This document shows positions 23,123 through 38,004 of a stretch of DNA of 64,000 bases, piece after piece. The DNA comes from Symsagittifera roscoffensis (Eukaryota > Xenacoelomorpha > Acoela > Convolutidae), in contig NC_087071.1 in assembly GCF_963678635.1 (NCBI RefSeq), positions 22,041,194 through 22,105,193 of the forward strand, written 5' to 3'. Both the position numbers and the translations under genes were made by a program. The stretch's first letter is position 1. Each line of letters begins with the position of its first letter. Under the pieces are notes generated by a model. The model saw nothing but the letters and a program-made list of their open reading frames with translations. It ran no database searches and was not told where the DNA came from.

Positions 23123-26100
23123 GCAACACCCACACTCCGAGTGAAGATAGTCCAGATGACGACGATATTTACCCCTTCCTCGTAGATGCACCCGATAATA
23201 GAGGACAACATGATCTTTGCAAGAATTTAGTCCTCAATTTCTTTGAACACGGAATCAGCCCATGCAAAGCAGAGTTCCCAGATGTAAAAATGAAAAGACA
23301 AATTATTGATCATTATCTGAAAGATATATGTAATTTAACACAACAATACGGAATCTACACCGTAGAATTCAGTACACCAGACCCGAATCACCGCAAATAT
23401 GTAATTCAAACAGACGATCTTGATTTAGAATTTTCAAAAGTATTCTCAGAATATATCAAAAGCATACAATATCATAACTCACAAAGAGCAAACTCCATAT
23501 TTACTAATGAAGTTTTTGCAATAATATATAGTTATATTTCAATATTAGAAAACGAAATCCCAAATGTCTCTCCAACAGAGACATCCAAACATATAAGGGT
23601 ACGTCATGAAATCACACTATTTTCAACTTTCCTACATATAATTAAAGAAAATTTCACAAAAGACGAAGTTTCACAACATACAAAACATGACTTACAAAAA
23701 ATTTTGGCATGGTTTATAATAGATTATTTTACACATAATAAAGATTTAATTTCGCAAGCAAGAAAAAAATTCAGACCTCAAAATTCAAACGATGATACCG
23801 CCATCACATAACAGTCAGACTACGTTTGGGACCCCGAATGGTCACATTATGCATTCATAAATATCCCACAATCAATCTCAAGTCAAGCAATAAGTACAAT
23901 ATCTTATACAAGAGATTATGTACGAGTAGTACCATTAACCATTGATGCAACACCATTAAACTACAATACATTTTTACCTGATACGCGAAATAACAGTTTA
24001 AATTCGACCGTCATACACAATGAAAACCTTAATAGAACTAGGAATCTTACACAACAAGATATTCAAACACCATCACATTTCATAAATGAAGAAATCGTCC
24101 AAACAACAACAACTACACAACAAAGTATCTCACCGATACGTCCAAATTTAACAACACCAAGAAATACAAACACTTCACTAGCACAAGTAACCTTACAATC
24201 AACCGTTAAACCTTCGGTTGCTCCAAAGTATTCACAAATGAATTATGAAATATATAGACCCATGACAGTACCGTCAAAAACACGCAGAACGTTCACAAGA
24301 AACACTTTTGCGGAACACAATTATAATTACGCACATTCATCAAAAACAAACTATCCCCCACGAAAAAACGATAATAATCAGATAAGATCTCGATATTGGG
24401 ATAACCCAATCACAACAACCAACTCAGTAAATTTTCAAACTAATTCACACCCTCCACAGGATCGTAGTGAAACTTACCCATTCTTTCAACAAAATAAAAA
24501 TAAAAAGCAAGCACCTCATCATACGGATTACTTATCCTCTGATGATGATTATTTACAACCAGATATTTTTGCACCGTATACCCAGGAATATCACGGACAA
24601 GGAGTCCAAAAACCATATACGTATCATAGAATTTTTTCTCCACATCCAACAGATACACAAAACAACAACCAATACGAATGCAAAACCCAACTAATACACA
24701 ATCTTTCCAACCAATTCAGCCACAAAACCCAATGATTACACACTCGTATCAACCAACTCAAATGCAAAATGAAATACCACTCCCATATTACCTTCAACAA
24801 CACGAAATAACAAAAAATCAACTTTCAAATTTTTCACAAATGCCAAACGCCGCAGAATCACTACAAATGACAATGAATCCATACCTTATGGGTGGATCAT
24901 CAATAAAATCAAACAAATTTTTAATGGTATTCACAGGAACAATTCCTGAATATTCTGTAGAAGATTATTTAAACGCAGTAACAGCAAATTTAATTTTAAA
25001 TATAGGACCTGAACCAATTAATACACCACTACATCAAAATTGGATACATCGACGCACAGCGTTGCTACAAACAATCTTAGATGGTGCAGCCCAAAAATGG
25101 TTTTCAGTATTACCTATAGATATAAAATCAAATTGGAAAAGATTTACACAAGAATTTTCAAAAATGTTTGACTCCGAGAGAAATAAACAACAACAAAGAG
25201 TTTTATGTAATGAAATTCGCAGATTACCAAATGAAACCATCAATTTATTAGCAGTACGTATCGAAACACTAGTTCGAAAAGCATATTCATTAAATACACA
25301 TGACTACAAAAACACAAAAATGACAGAAATCTTAATGATGACCTTAACACCTCAATTAAGGAAAATAGCAATAAAAAAGAGAGCATCCCATCCTTCCTCA
25401 GTTCGAGAGCCCGATCTAGATTTTCGAAAACTAGTAGACAAACTAGAGCAAGCGGAAATCACAATGAAACTTGAAGAAACAGAAAATCTGAAATTACAAT
25501 ATGTTAATCGAATCGAAACAAACACCACAAATATCAACAACATACAGGAATCAGATACAGACCTCGTTGAAAAAATCACTGAAATACTAAATATTTATGA
25601 AAAACACCCAAACTTTAAAGGCAAACCAGCTTTCAAAAAATGGTGTAATTTTTGCCGACGATACGGAATAGTATTTCTGAATGTAGACAAAAACAACAGG
25701 ATTACCAAAACGAACCTCAAAAATATAAAGAACCAAATAAATCATTCTATCAATACATGAAGAAAGATCAATATCTACCAAACAAAAATGTATACAGCAA
25801 CAACAGTTCAGGGAAACCACTTCCGAACAATACCAATTACACGAGAAATCAATCACCATATAACTCAAGTTACAGAGGAAGATCACCAGAACGAAGAAAT
25901 ACACAAAATTCTTCACAAAATCATTATACTCGACCAAATAGTCGAAATAATTACTCTAGATCAAATTCTAATCCAACACAATTTGTTTTTAGATCCAGTT
26001 CTCAATCAAACATAAGAACTAAATACTATCCAAACAATCAATCACGAAACTCATCATACAATAGAAACAGAAACTATTCAAATAATCGAAATAGAAGTTA

Positions 26101-29100
26101 TTCGAACAACCGAAATCAGAATTACCCGAACAATCGATCAAAAAATAACTCATATAACAGATCAAACTATCACAGATCATAAGATAATTATCAAAACAGA
26201 TCACGAAACAATTCACAAAATCGACATTCAAGTTATAATAATCGATATAGAAATTATTCTCAATCACCACATAGAAATAATAACCATTATAATATTTCTA
26301 AGCATCGCTACAGAAGTAGTACACCCAAACATCAAAGACATATTAACCAAGTACAATCAAATCCAGAAACAACATCAGACCCCCCAGGTATTGACGACAC
26401 AGGAAATAATGAACTACTACTAAATCAAATAAACTGCGAATCATCAGACACAGAAAGTGATACAGAAAACACTATCTCCATAAATATGATAGCAGTCGAA
26501 AACGACTACGAACCTATTATATATGAACAACTTTTTTCATCACATATATATGAAAATCAATTGGAACTCCTTCACAATTATTATATCGAACCCATCCATA
26601 CTACACAAACAACAGAAAAAACTAACGAAATTAACACTGTGAATAAACCCAATGAAAATGACAAAACAAAATGCTTGAACACAAATCACATCTATCAAAA
26701 TATACAAAAAGAACAACCCAAAGAAAAAATTTGGACAATACCATTTCTTTTAGAAAGTCCAAGAAACAAAGAATTTCAACCACCAGATCTTGAAATTGAT
26801 TTTTAATTGATTCAGGAGCAGAATAAAACATAATAAACATTCCCACATAGAATGAAATTAAAACATTACATCCAAAATTAACACCTCTTGCAACCTCCAG
26901 TAAACTAGCAACAGCACAAGGATCAACATTAATAAACTATGGAAAAGTTCAATTGTTTTTTCTCCCCACAAGAACAATGGAACAAAGCAAAATTTTAAAT
27001 AAACCATTTAAACAAATAATTCATATCACTGATATTAAACACAATATCATTGGAATAACTATTTATATCGAAATATATACCAACAATCAATATCTTGAAC
27101 AGTAAAATACTGATCAAAGATAAGTACACAAAAACAAAAAATACAGCCCTAACATTTTTTCAAAGATTAAATAAACAACCACCAATCTTTTCAAAATTTT
27201 ATCCGATTTATAACCAACAACGAAAACACCTGAAACCACTATCAGGAACCATATACAACTTTTCAAAAAAACAAGTTCACCAATATGATAAAAATCAAAA
27301 TAAACAACAACTCTTTATGTCAGACTTTGAATTCAAACCTATCCATAAGTTTTTCAAAATCACAATTTCATCCATAAAATATTTGAAAAATACAAATTCA
27401 GACATCATTTCGTTACACGTATACAGTAATACACCGTATCAAGTAAAATTACCCATTAGGACTTTTAGGATATTGCGAAACCAACGCTACAATTTCACCA
27501 ATACATGAAAAAGCATACCGCGTAAACAATATACTCCAATTATTAGGTATTTGTCAATCCACAATTCTTAACGAAGATATATCCATAAATAATATAATAA
27601 GTAATGAAAAAAGAAACACAGATTATTTCACAAAAACCCCATATTTCAAACCTACATTCAACATAAATAACTATACAGAGGATCAACAGACATTTTTAAC
27701 AATGTTTAACTTCCAACATTCACAAATAACACAAGACGAATTTGACAATTAGCAAAACAGCTAATAAAATATTCATCAGTTTATGCAACATCCAAATTTG
27801 ATGTTGGCAAAATCAGTTCATCACTACATCTCCCGTTAAAACCTGACGCAGTTTTCAAAAAACAAAGAGCAAGTAAAGTACCAATTCACTTACACGATAA
27901 AGTGAACAGATTACTCGATATTTTAGAGCAATACAAGATTATCTCACCGGTAAACAAAGAAGAACAACCAAAAAGTAACACATTTATCAACCCTGTTATC
28001 ATCTTAGCAAAAGGAGAATCATTAAAAATAGTTTTAGACGCTAGATATCTTAATTCACTAATAGACGAATCAAAATGCAATTGGCCTATTGAACCAATAC
28101 AAGTCATTTTAACAAAAGTAAGCGGAAAATACTTTACAACCGCAGATATGAATAGTGCATACAATCAAATGCCACTAGATGAACAATCACGACGTTTAAC
28201 ACAATTTGTAATTGGAAATCAACAATATGAATTCAACCGCCTATTCTATGGAATATCCATAGGACCAGCAGCATTTTCAGCTTTTATGAGCAAAATTTTT
28301 AGACCACTAATACTTAAGAAAAACGCAATCACCTATTTAGACGATGTTTTTATGCAATCACAGACAAAAGAAGAAATGTTTACAAGTTTAGAACACTATC
28401 ATAAAATACTTCAGAACAAAAATCTTAAAGTCGCCCCCAATAAATCACACTTCTTTTTAACACGAGTTAAATTCTTAGGACATAATATAGAAAGAAAGAC
28501 AATCACTCCATTAAAATCACGCATTGATACTATCCAAAAACTTCAACCACCAACAAACAAAAATAAAATCCAAGAATTCCTTGGAATGTTGAATTTTTTA
28601 AGCAAATACGTTAATAAAATGCAATTATACTTAAGACCATTCTATAATATACTCAGACAAAAAAATAATTTTGAATGGAATACAGAACATCAAACACGAT
28701 TTGAAGAAGTTAAAAAACTCCTAATTGAACAAATTTCAAATACAATTCCAGATCCAAATCAACCATTCTATGCAATGTGCGATGCTTCAAATTTTGGCAT
28801 CGGCGCAGCATTATTACAATCACACAATGGTACAAATAAAATGAACCTTATATCAGCAAATTCTCGATTATTCACTCAAGCAGAGTTACGACTCTCAACT
28901 CTAATGAGAGAATGTACAGCTATAATTTATACACTTACAGAATATGAATTTCTGATACTTGGATCGAAACATCCAACAGTTCTATTCACAGATCACAAGC
29001 CAATCATTTTTCTCTTTACACAAAAGTCAAACCCAAATCACCGAGTTTATAGATTTCAATTAATTCTAATGAAATTTCCAAACTTACATATAGTTTGGAC

Positions 29101-31365
29101 TGCAGGAAAAAATCTTGCATTACCAGACACATTAAGTCGAAATACACCACCTGAATTGCTTACACGAAAAACTACAGTTGAAATACCCAAAAATATAAAA
29201 CTTTACCTTGCAGAAAACGAAACATCACCCCGACTAGAATGCAAATATGCAGTAAAAACCGACATTGAACAATCACAGATAAATAACCTACAACACTTTC
29301 CACTTTACTTAGATTGCCAAAATAACCACTACGAAGTTGATCTACTTGGAACATCAACTTTTAAACCAATTCCATACTCACAATGGATAAAAAATAACAC
29401 CCAACAAAAAAAAGTAAAACAACACTCGCATAAAAAAGATCTTTTTCCACTAATTGAAAAAGAAGATTTAACTGATAAAATAAATTTATCAGGACCACAA
29501 ACAAATGATTCAAAATACACAATAAATCAAGTTTTTGACCTCCATGACCCACTTGACACAATTCCTTTATCTAAATTAGAAATTGAAAACACTTTTCTTC
29601 CCCCAACAGATAAAATTACAATTAATACCTTGAAACAATATCAAAATCTCGACCCAGTAATTAGACAACTAAAATCATGGCACAAATATAAAACTAAACC
29701 CGTAAAAGCAGATACCACAATTTTAGGAAATAAAACACTCTTCCGATATTTTCGAAAATTTACTAATACAACAATTAATGAAAACACAGACCTTCTAGAA
29801 TACCAATTAAATGAATCTACAGTTCCCTGTCTCCCTTTAAATATGATTCTCATAGCTTTTAACATTTACATACACAAAACATTAAGGACACTCTGGATCA
29901 GAGAAAACATATTCAAATTTCATACAAAATTTTTATTTCCCAAATGCAACAATTTGGATAGAAGTACTATGCAATGATTGTATAGTATGTCAGCTAAATA
30001 AACCTTATCCAAATCAAAAACAAATAGCACAAAAACAAGATTTTAAAGGACAAAGTTTATACTTCAACCATCGTATTTCATTCGATACAAAAGGACCAAT
30101 TTCACCATCATCTGAAGGAAACTCCTACATTATGGTAATTGTTGACGCATTTACACATTATGTAGCACTTAACCCAGTACCACATTGTAACGCTTATTAC
30201 GCTTACACAACACTTTATGAACACTGGATAGCCAAGTTCGGACTACCCGAAATTTTAGTTACAGACAACGGTACAGAATTCATAAATAATGAAATCATCA
30301 CACTATGTCATTTATATAACATCAAACACAAACCACGTACATCTCACGCACCTTGGACAAACGGCTTAGTCGAAGGTATGAACCGTTCACTACAAGAATA
30401 TCTTAGATGTATCATCAATGGAAATGATACAAGATACACCGAATGGTCAGCAGATGTAAAACTATTTCCCTTAGCATATAGCTCACAAATCACGACAACT
30501 CTAGGAATGTCACCATACGAAATGGTTTTTAATCAAAAACCACGTAAACCAATTATATTTACAGCAAACTCTCATAAAAATGCACAAAGTCATTGTCAAC
30601 CGAATAAAGACTCAATTTGTTATAACCTACCGTTACACACACATGATGAAGATCATTTTCATCACCCACAAATTCTTAAATTAGCCTCCGGTACACACAT
30701 TGAATGGATTTTAAATAGAGATAAAAAAACACAATGAAATTTACCAAAAAGTAACAAAAAAGTTGTTACAAAGGCAAAACATTAATGAACAAATAAATTC
30801 ACGTTTTACACCAGCCTCCGATTTAAAAATTGGAACATTTGTTTTAATACCTAATTTTAACACTCAAAGAGGAATTTCTAAAAAAATACAGCCCCTTCGT
30901 AAAGGACCATACCAAATAATTGCCAAACCCACTGACGTAACATATAAAATCACCGACTCAGAGCAAAAAGAAATTGTTCAACATCGAAACAATCTATTAC
31001 CTTTTTACCCAAAAGAATACGCACTACGCGAACTAACTCAGTTATATTATTTCACAGGTTTAAAAGTTATTCAAAATAACCCACATACGGAAAATGAAAC
31101 AAAAGAACAACATGACATTCACCTCGAAAACCAAAATAAAAAATCAACTACAACGAAAAATAATACAAAAAAGCTAGATCAAAATATACCTCAAAAAGAA
31201 AAGAAAAATAGAAAAATGATAGAAAAAATTATACCTCAAGAACAAGTAGACAAATCAGAACATAGAGAGTCATCACGACTTAGAAATCAACCAGGCAAAA
31301 ACTGCAAAACATTCATCCCACAACCTAAAAAATTAAAGAAAGTTGAATTTCAAAAACAACTTTAA
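23119..31365 (+). pseudogene. gag-pol of element 1, broken
   Basis: Homologous over its full length to the intact 2740-codon gene at 44756. Breaks include a stop at 23809-23811, frameshifts near 24665-24700 and 25671 (the latter destroys the CCHC knuckle), a stop at 26180-26182, a deletion directly before the protease Asp-Ser-Gly near 26803, further shifts near 27060, 27450 and 27750, one in the integrase N-terminal zinc region near 29870, and an extra A near 30727. The RT/RNase H segment 27902-29977 is still open for 691 codons and keeps YLDD and the RNase H DAS motif. The integrase core is open at 30132-30737. It cannot make a full polyprotein. Confidence 0.95.
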
Positions 31366-31957
31366 TTTTAAAATTAATAATCTTTGCACCTCTGAAACAT
31401 TTTGAACTTTCATTTTTCAAAATAACATGCTGACCAACACGCAGCGATTCTAGTTCAAAATCAGCCAATAGGATTCATTCAATCCGTCACCTTCTATAAC
31501 TCTAACACAAATCAATTAGACGAAAGATATTAAACTCCAGGCATATCTATAACTATAACTTTACGACCTCCAGGTCAAAAATAAGCAAACCATTCCAACT
31601 TGAAAACTAAAATATATATCACCATAATATCATAACCCTCCCTTATCTAATAACCCAAAGATCAACAATATTTCCCCAACTCACAACTCAAATACCCCCC
31701 AAACAAAAATATTAAATTAGCCTAAAAAAAGAAAGACCCTATTAAATTAGCCTAAAGTATAAAAATCTCAAAAATATCCCAGATCACTTGACAAATAAAA
31801 ATAAAGAAAAAGAAGACCTCCCGAACACCATAAAATTCGCCCCCAACAATTTTTCACAAAACTCAACCCACTTGTCAAAAAACCAATAAATAATTCGACC
31901 ACACTTGAAAATTGCCTCAAACAACAAAAAATATTCGATCAAGAAGCCATTTCTTAA
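31366..31957 (+). other. intergenic segment of element 1 between pol and the small membrane ORFs
   Basis: About 590 bases without an open frame. The phrase ATTAAATTAGCCTAAA occurs twice (near 31711 and 31740). The homologous segment of element 2 is 52979-53578. It may carry acceptor or internal-initiation signals for downstream ORFs; none could be fixed. Confidence 0.5.
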
Positions 31958-32188
31958 ATGCTCTTATCTCGATCAGTCAACATAATTCTCAATATTTTCT
32001 TAAACTTTTTAACAATATTTAAACTTTTATTCATATTTCATTTTGATACCTTTGAAGCTTTTGTAATAATCTTAATCATTTTTTGCAATATTTTTCTAAT
32101 TTTCTATTCCATATTTGAACTATACCTCCAACTTTCAAAAGCCATTGACCATATTCACAGGTACGAGTCACAAAACTTATCTAAATGA
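31958..32188 (+). CDS. small membrane-protein ORF C1, element 1 (76 aa)
   Basis: Open and identical in length to the copy at 53579. The middle is strongly hydrophobic (about residues 15-62), with one long or two short membrane segments. The C-terminal part, around IHRYESQNLSK, is the best conserved. Stop and next start overlap as ATGA. No family recognised. Confidence 0.65.
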   Translation: MLLSRSVNIILNIFLNFLTIFKLLFIFHFDTFEAFVIILIIFCNIFLIFYSIFELYLQLSKAIDHIHRYESQNLSK

Positions 32189-32373
32189 TACGAACCATTT
32201 TTAGTAGAACAGATATTTTTTTACTATTTGTAATTTTTGTAACATTTCTATCATCCCTCATCTTGACGATATGTAAATGTATAAAGAAAGCAATCATCAC
32301 ATTCGCCTTAGCAACAATCCTCCTAATTTTTTTTCTAGAAGAATACCACAATAAACATAAGTTTTTTCACTAA
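32185..32373 (+). CDS. small membrane-protein ORF C2, element 1 (62 aa)
   Basis: Open and the same length as the copy at 53806. Two hydrophobic segments (about residues 11-29 and 37-51) are separated by a short Cys/Lys loop (CKCIKK). Most differences from the element 2 copy are at third codon positions, which supports translation of this frame. The arrangement resembles a small viroporin; that is inference. Confidence 0.7.
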   Translation: MIRTIFSRTDIFLLFVIFVTFLSSLILTICKCIKKAIITFALATILLIFFLEEYHNKHKFFH

Positions 32374-32393
32374 AAGAAATAGATCAAAAACCA

Positions 32394-33514
32394 TCAAAAA
32401 TTGCTAACCAACAATCACACAGTCAGTCTTCACCGACATCATCCCAAGATAACCCAACACCACCTACAACTACCCACAACCCCCAAACATCTACACGAAT
32501 TTCTTTTCAAGATAACCCATATACCTTTGAAGAACGACACGCTCGCTTATCTGAACCACTAGAACCAGTTCAGCGACAAGCACCTCTAAGTGAACCAACA
32601 TATAACTTATACCAACACTACCACAAGAATTAAGTAGAATACGAAATCTTAGTCAAAATCAAAATACAGTTGAAATAAATAGACAAATTATACATCCTCG
32701 ACGAAACAGAAATTTTCAAACCCCCCGAGTTCATTTTGATATACCCCAATCCCCATCACAAAGTACTCCAGAAAACCCAATTGGTATATTACCAGAAACC
32801 CCTACACTTCTTTCACATTGTAGCACCTCAAGTCTACCCTCAGATTACTTAGGTTCAACACCAACATCTGAACAAATACGTGAAAATCCCTTTAACCCCC
32901 CAAACCAAACATCACGACTACCATATTGGACAACACAATCATTCACACAAGGTGAACCCAATTTAGTAAATGATCCAATAGATATTTCTACCGATACAAC
33001 AACATCATCATCACTACCAGAAACATTATCACTACCATCAACACCATCAATAAGCCAAATTTCACCGACACCTTTCCCTTTAAATTTTCCAAATAACCTC
33101 GACGCTAGATACCGAGAACAATCATCAACAAATATCCCTCTAAGATTAGACTGGAATACATTCACAGCACCCCCACCATTATTTGGACAGCACCCAGAAA
33201 GTAACCGACTCTACAACTGGGCACTTAATCGATTACAATATAGACAAGGTATCCATGAAGACATTCGTGACCATAACATCCAAATACTCCAACAAAATAG
33301 TTTACAATTAAAATTTGAAATCACGGTTAAACTAAACAACATTGCTCAACATCCCTACCCATTAAACCCACCAAATATAACAGCTCAATCACTACCACCA
33401 CCATTTATAACAACTGAAGTGATATATAAGTACGACAGATATACCAAAAAGACAATTGGTTAAATCACATTTAATAACCCATATTCAGGATTATCATACA
33501 CATGTATATTCTAA
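32394..33514 (+). pseudogene. ATG-less frame of element 1, broken
   Basis: Homologue of the 377-codon frame at 54003-55136. A one-base deletion near 32611 shifts the frame and a stop lies at 33461-33463. Between the breaks, substitutions relative to element 2 fall mainly at third positions of that frame (for example the stretch 32940-33020), showing that it once evolved as a protein-coding sequence despite having no ATG. Confidence 0.8.
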
Positions 33515-36109
33515 AAAATTTAATTTTTCTCCAACTCCTTTTTCTCATAATCTCCGATCAAAACATAAAACCTTCTCCCCGCACAGGACCCCAAGACTTA
33601 TTAAAAACACATTACGATTGTGAAGAAAATGAACAAAAAACACTACACAAATATGCAATAAATCAAGTATCACAATGCGAAACAGAACCACAAGCTATAG
33701 AAACTACAAATGTAATAGCGACACTCTATTCAAAAGCCCGAGCAACAACAGTTATAGGATATAAATTCACAGCAACATTTTCCGAAAAGAAAGTACATTG
33801 TTCACAAGTCTCAAATGGAAATAAAAACCGACTTGACCACGAATCATTCTACCAAAGTAATATCGAACGACTTTTACATCTCAATCCCGACGATTGTAAA
33901 AACGAGTTACTCAGACTAAATATCACAAGAAATAAAAATACAGACAGAAAGTTAGTATATTTCCAAGTTTTTGCAGATTCTGTACATCAAGCAGAACTTG
34001 AAAGATATCAACGAAATATCAAACTAGACGAAAAATACCCATACAACGGCGCACACGGAAGATTAACTTATGACATACACGATAAAAACTGGATACCACA
34101 CATTGGTATAAATAACCCATCAAACTGCAAAGCAAACACAAAAAATAAAGGATATCAAGAAATAATGTTTTTCGATTGAAAAGTACAACTCGAAAAAATA
34201 CAACTCACACGCGATTTATCTGACAACACAATGATCTATCAAGGAATTAGATTACCCTGTAAAAACTATCAAGGTTATTGTGACCCTGCAACACGAACAC
34301 AAGCAACAATTGTTTGGTTCCCCGAAGACACATGTACAACATTTCAAGTAGCAAAAATACACGCCCGAATGATAAAATTTCACGAGAAATATTTTATACA
34401 ATCAATTCCATATGAACAAGTAAATCCATCACGAAAACAAAGTACTGATTTTAGAAACATTCACAATATAGAAAATAAATTAACACGTTTTCAAATTTAT
34501 CAAGAAACAGAACTTGCAGAAACCCACTTCACAAAACACAATATTCTGAAATCTTAGTGGAATACGAAAAAGGTTTCGACATGACCACTGGAAAAATAAA
34601 AATCGACCCATATGCCACAAGTCATCCTCTAAACGAAGGAACATCATACATACCAGTTAATTTTCAAAAAAGTAATGGTCAACCTGGTGGACATCTAAGG
34701 CCACATGACACTAGAAGCACACGTTTACAAGAACTATCACTAATGAATAATTCTTATTTTGGTAATATCCACTATGATATTCACTTAGATATGAAATTAG
34801 ACTATACAATTAGCCGAATTTTTCAGGAAATGTCACTCTCTGAATTAGAAACACTTCACCAACTATGCGAATTAGAACGAACACAAATCTTACAATCACT
34901 TGCACTAGCAGTATTAAAAATACCCTATGCAGGATATTTACTATCAGGAAATAGATCAAATTTTTTAGACTACGAAGGAAACATTTTATGGTTTTATACC
35001 TATACCAAAAAAGTATCACCACTATATGTTTTTGAAGATAAACGATGTTATAAAAGAAACCCTATCTTTTATAAAAATAAAGTACATTTCGTTGACTCAC
35101 TTTCAAGACGAACCTATTTCTGGGATATCGCAGTCCCATGTGGATCAGAAAATAGCCACAATGTAGTACAACTGAACCCTGATGAAGATAAATATTACCT
35201 TTTTACCCCATACCCCACATAAATGCAATCACTCAAAAAATTTTCACCAGAAAGCATTAGAGCTATTGCTCGAAACCCAAATATTGACTTACAATCAATT
35301 GGAATATATTCAAAATCCGATATCCAACATCACATTAGAACACAACAATTCCAAGAATTATTAACCCAAATGGACACTATACAAAGACAATCAATTGACC
35401 AAAACTTACGCAAACTTGCCGAAACCGAAGGATTTGCAGATATCTATACACAAGATTATAGCGGATATTTTAAAGACATTAAAGACTATATATATCTAAA
35501 CGGTGAAAAATACCGACCACAAGATATCTCACCTAAAATATTTTTAGCTTTGTCACACTAAAAAATGAATTACTCGATTTTCTAGGATGGCCCTATTACA
35601 TCTTAGAAAAATTAACTATTTTATACGCAATGTTTAACTTTATAAGATTTCTTTTCTCACTCTTAAAAGGAATCTATAATACATGCGCTATACACACACA
35701 AGTAAATAGACAAGCAAGTGTAGCACGCATACTATTTGCAGGCTTTTTTGGAATTTTTTCATCATCAATAAACAAAATTCTTTTAGACGCACAGATAAAA
35801 GAGTACAATACAAAAGTAGCAACAAGACAGAACACGTACGACGAAGAACATAACAATATAGAAATAACGCCTACAGCACCACAGTTACCACCCCTACCAC
35901 ATAGCCATCCATTATCCCTAGTCCCACGAAATTTTCGAAATTTAGCAATAACACATAATCCAAATTTTAGACCAACCATATCACCAAGTCCCATACAACA
36001 TATAATGAAACATCATTCACAAGATGAAAACACATATGAACAAATTATCGAACAACCCCATACCACCGCTTTTCAGTCTCAAATTAATAATTTTTTTAGC
36101 CCACGATGA
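33502..36109 (+). pseudogene. env of element 1, broken
   Basis: Homologue of the 872-codon envelope gene at 55124. Breaks: a Trp codon turned to stop at 34177-34179, a deletion near 34518 that removes several codons including a Cys and shifts the frame, a stop at 35220-35222, and indels with a stop near 35535-35561. Signal peptide, the CELER and GNRS blocks and the C-terminal hydrophobic region are still recognisable in the separate pieces. Confidence 0.93.
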
Positions 36110-37914
36110 GCCGACAACTTGGATCCCTACACCGCTCAAATTTCCATCCAACCAACCTCAACACTCCAATTACAATAATTCCACTTTTTGCTTTCCCGCC
36201 ACCCGATTTCCCAACTATTAATATATCATCAGGCATGAATTCAGACACTAATTCAAATATTTCAGTTTTATACTCCATTTCACAACTCAATAACCCTAAT
36301 ATTGAAACCCCTGATGAATTTGCAGACTCTGAACCATCTCCATCCAATAATTTTCAAACCAACTCCTCAATTTTTTCAACACCCCCTTTTCAACCAATCC
36401 CACCAAATAACCCACTCCCATCCATTTCTACACCCTCTTACGCTTCACAAGTCACCCCAACCTACTCTTCGTTTCATTCAGACCGATCATCCAATTCTCC
36501 AGATATTCCCCAAATCTCCCAAGAACTAGATAATTTTATCACCCTACAACAACAACCATTACACCTTGACACCCCCACTATAAATCAGATTTCTTCCACA
36601 ACAGAATCCTCAAACCCACCTACCCCTACACCCTCTTCAGCTTATACCGCATCATTAGCACAATCATCCACTTCCACCGAATCATCAAACAGCACTAATA
36701 GAGCTTATCGCACTTTCAAAAGAAAATTCCCAAACCATCCATTCCCAACAAAACCAGGAACAGCCCGTGAATATATTAATCATCCAAATCACACTAACAC
36801 GAAAGATTTTCTAGCAATCACCTTACCTTCATTTCCACAATATACTTTAAACACTCCTCATGACACTAAAGACACACGTAGTTTTGTAGATGAATATGTT
36901 TTAATGCCTACACTTCATTGGCCATCATATTATCATTTTACTAATCCCCTTTGCCTACCATTATCTAATACTCATATCGATATAGAAAGAAATCAAGATA
37001 TGCTATATCGACTCACCACACCATTAACACACAGACAACTTACTTATATAGGATATAAAAAGTCACTAAAAACATTCACTGCACCCCGAGCTAACGAATT
37101 TACACTAGAATATTACGATCATAACATCATCCGAACTTAGCAAGACCAATTTTTAGATGATGATCGCTTCGCTAACCCACAAATCACAGAATAATTCTTC
37201 ATCAAAACACCATATGTATTTACACTCAATATATTTGATCGCAAATTTGACTACGTCATTTCTGAAGCACTAACCGACATGCAAGCTTACGAAAGTTTTA
37301 AAGAAAAATTTCAATTATTTTCACTAACCTTCAACTTCCTTACAACACATGAACGCGATTTGCACTGCTCACACGACATTATGTTACGCACTAAACAAAC
37401 CCACACATATACATATTGTCGTTTCATACAAAATCATTTTGATCTACACACTCCATCAAGACATACACACCACCGTTTTCAGTTTATTAACTCTAAATAC
37501 ACTTCACCATTTTTTCTTAACTTCACATATTGCATAAAAGATACTAACCTTCACGGTATCCTCCGCAATTATGATCCCATAACCCAAATGTATATATTTT
37601 GTCCCATCACGAAGACCCTTAACGCAGAAGAATCCAGACCCTTCCTTATCCCACATGAATTTATCCAACCTATAGAAATCCCAATATTAGAATTCATCCA
37701 CAACACTAAATACAATCACAAATTATATAACCTCATTCAAAACACACCTTATGAGTTTGCAGTTGGCACTGAAGAACTAAAAACTATTAAAGCACTTCAA
37801 TTGCTTTGGCCACTGCTTCAAACTAAAAACATCATTCGCATACTAGCAAAATTACTAACAAATTCCGAAATCATACACGACATCTTCCCCCACGGTTTTT
37901 TCCCCGACGACTAA
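36106..37914 (+). pseudogene. last ORF of element 1, broken
   Basis: Homologue of the 601-codon ORF at 57739. It overlaps the end of env as ATGA. Open to a stop at 37138-37140, with a further stop at 37191-37193, and open again to 37914. The C-terminal domain is well conserved, ending in FPHGFFPDD. Confidence 0.9.
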
Positions 37915-37918
37915 ACAG

Positions 37919-38004
37919 GTAAGTATAATTTATACATATTCTTCACTAATAAATTTAAAATAAATACTAACCATTCTTTATTCATGTCTCATTTAGATTT
38001 TTAG
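37919..38004 (+). other. intron-like segment after the last ORF, element 1
   Basis: A consensus 5' splice site CAG|GTAAGT begins four bases after the stop codon. The likely 3' site is the first (37996) or second (38004) AG in CATTTAGATTTTTAG, with a TACTAAC branch-like motif at 37965-37971. The same layout occurs in element 2 at 59548. Confidence 0.65.
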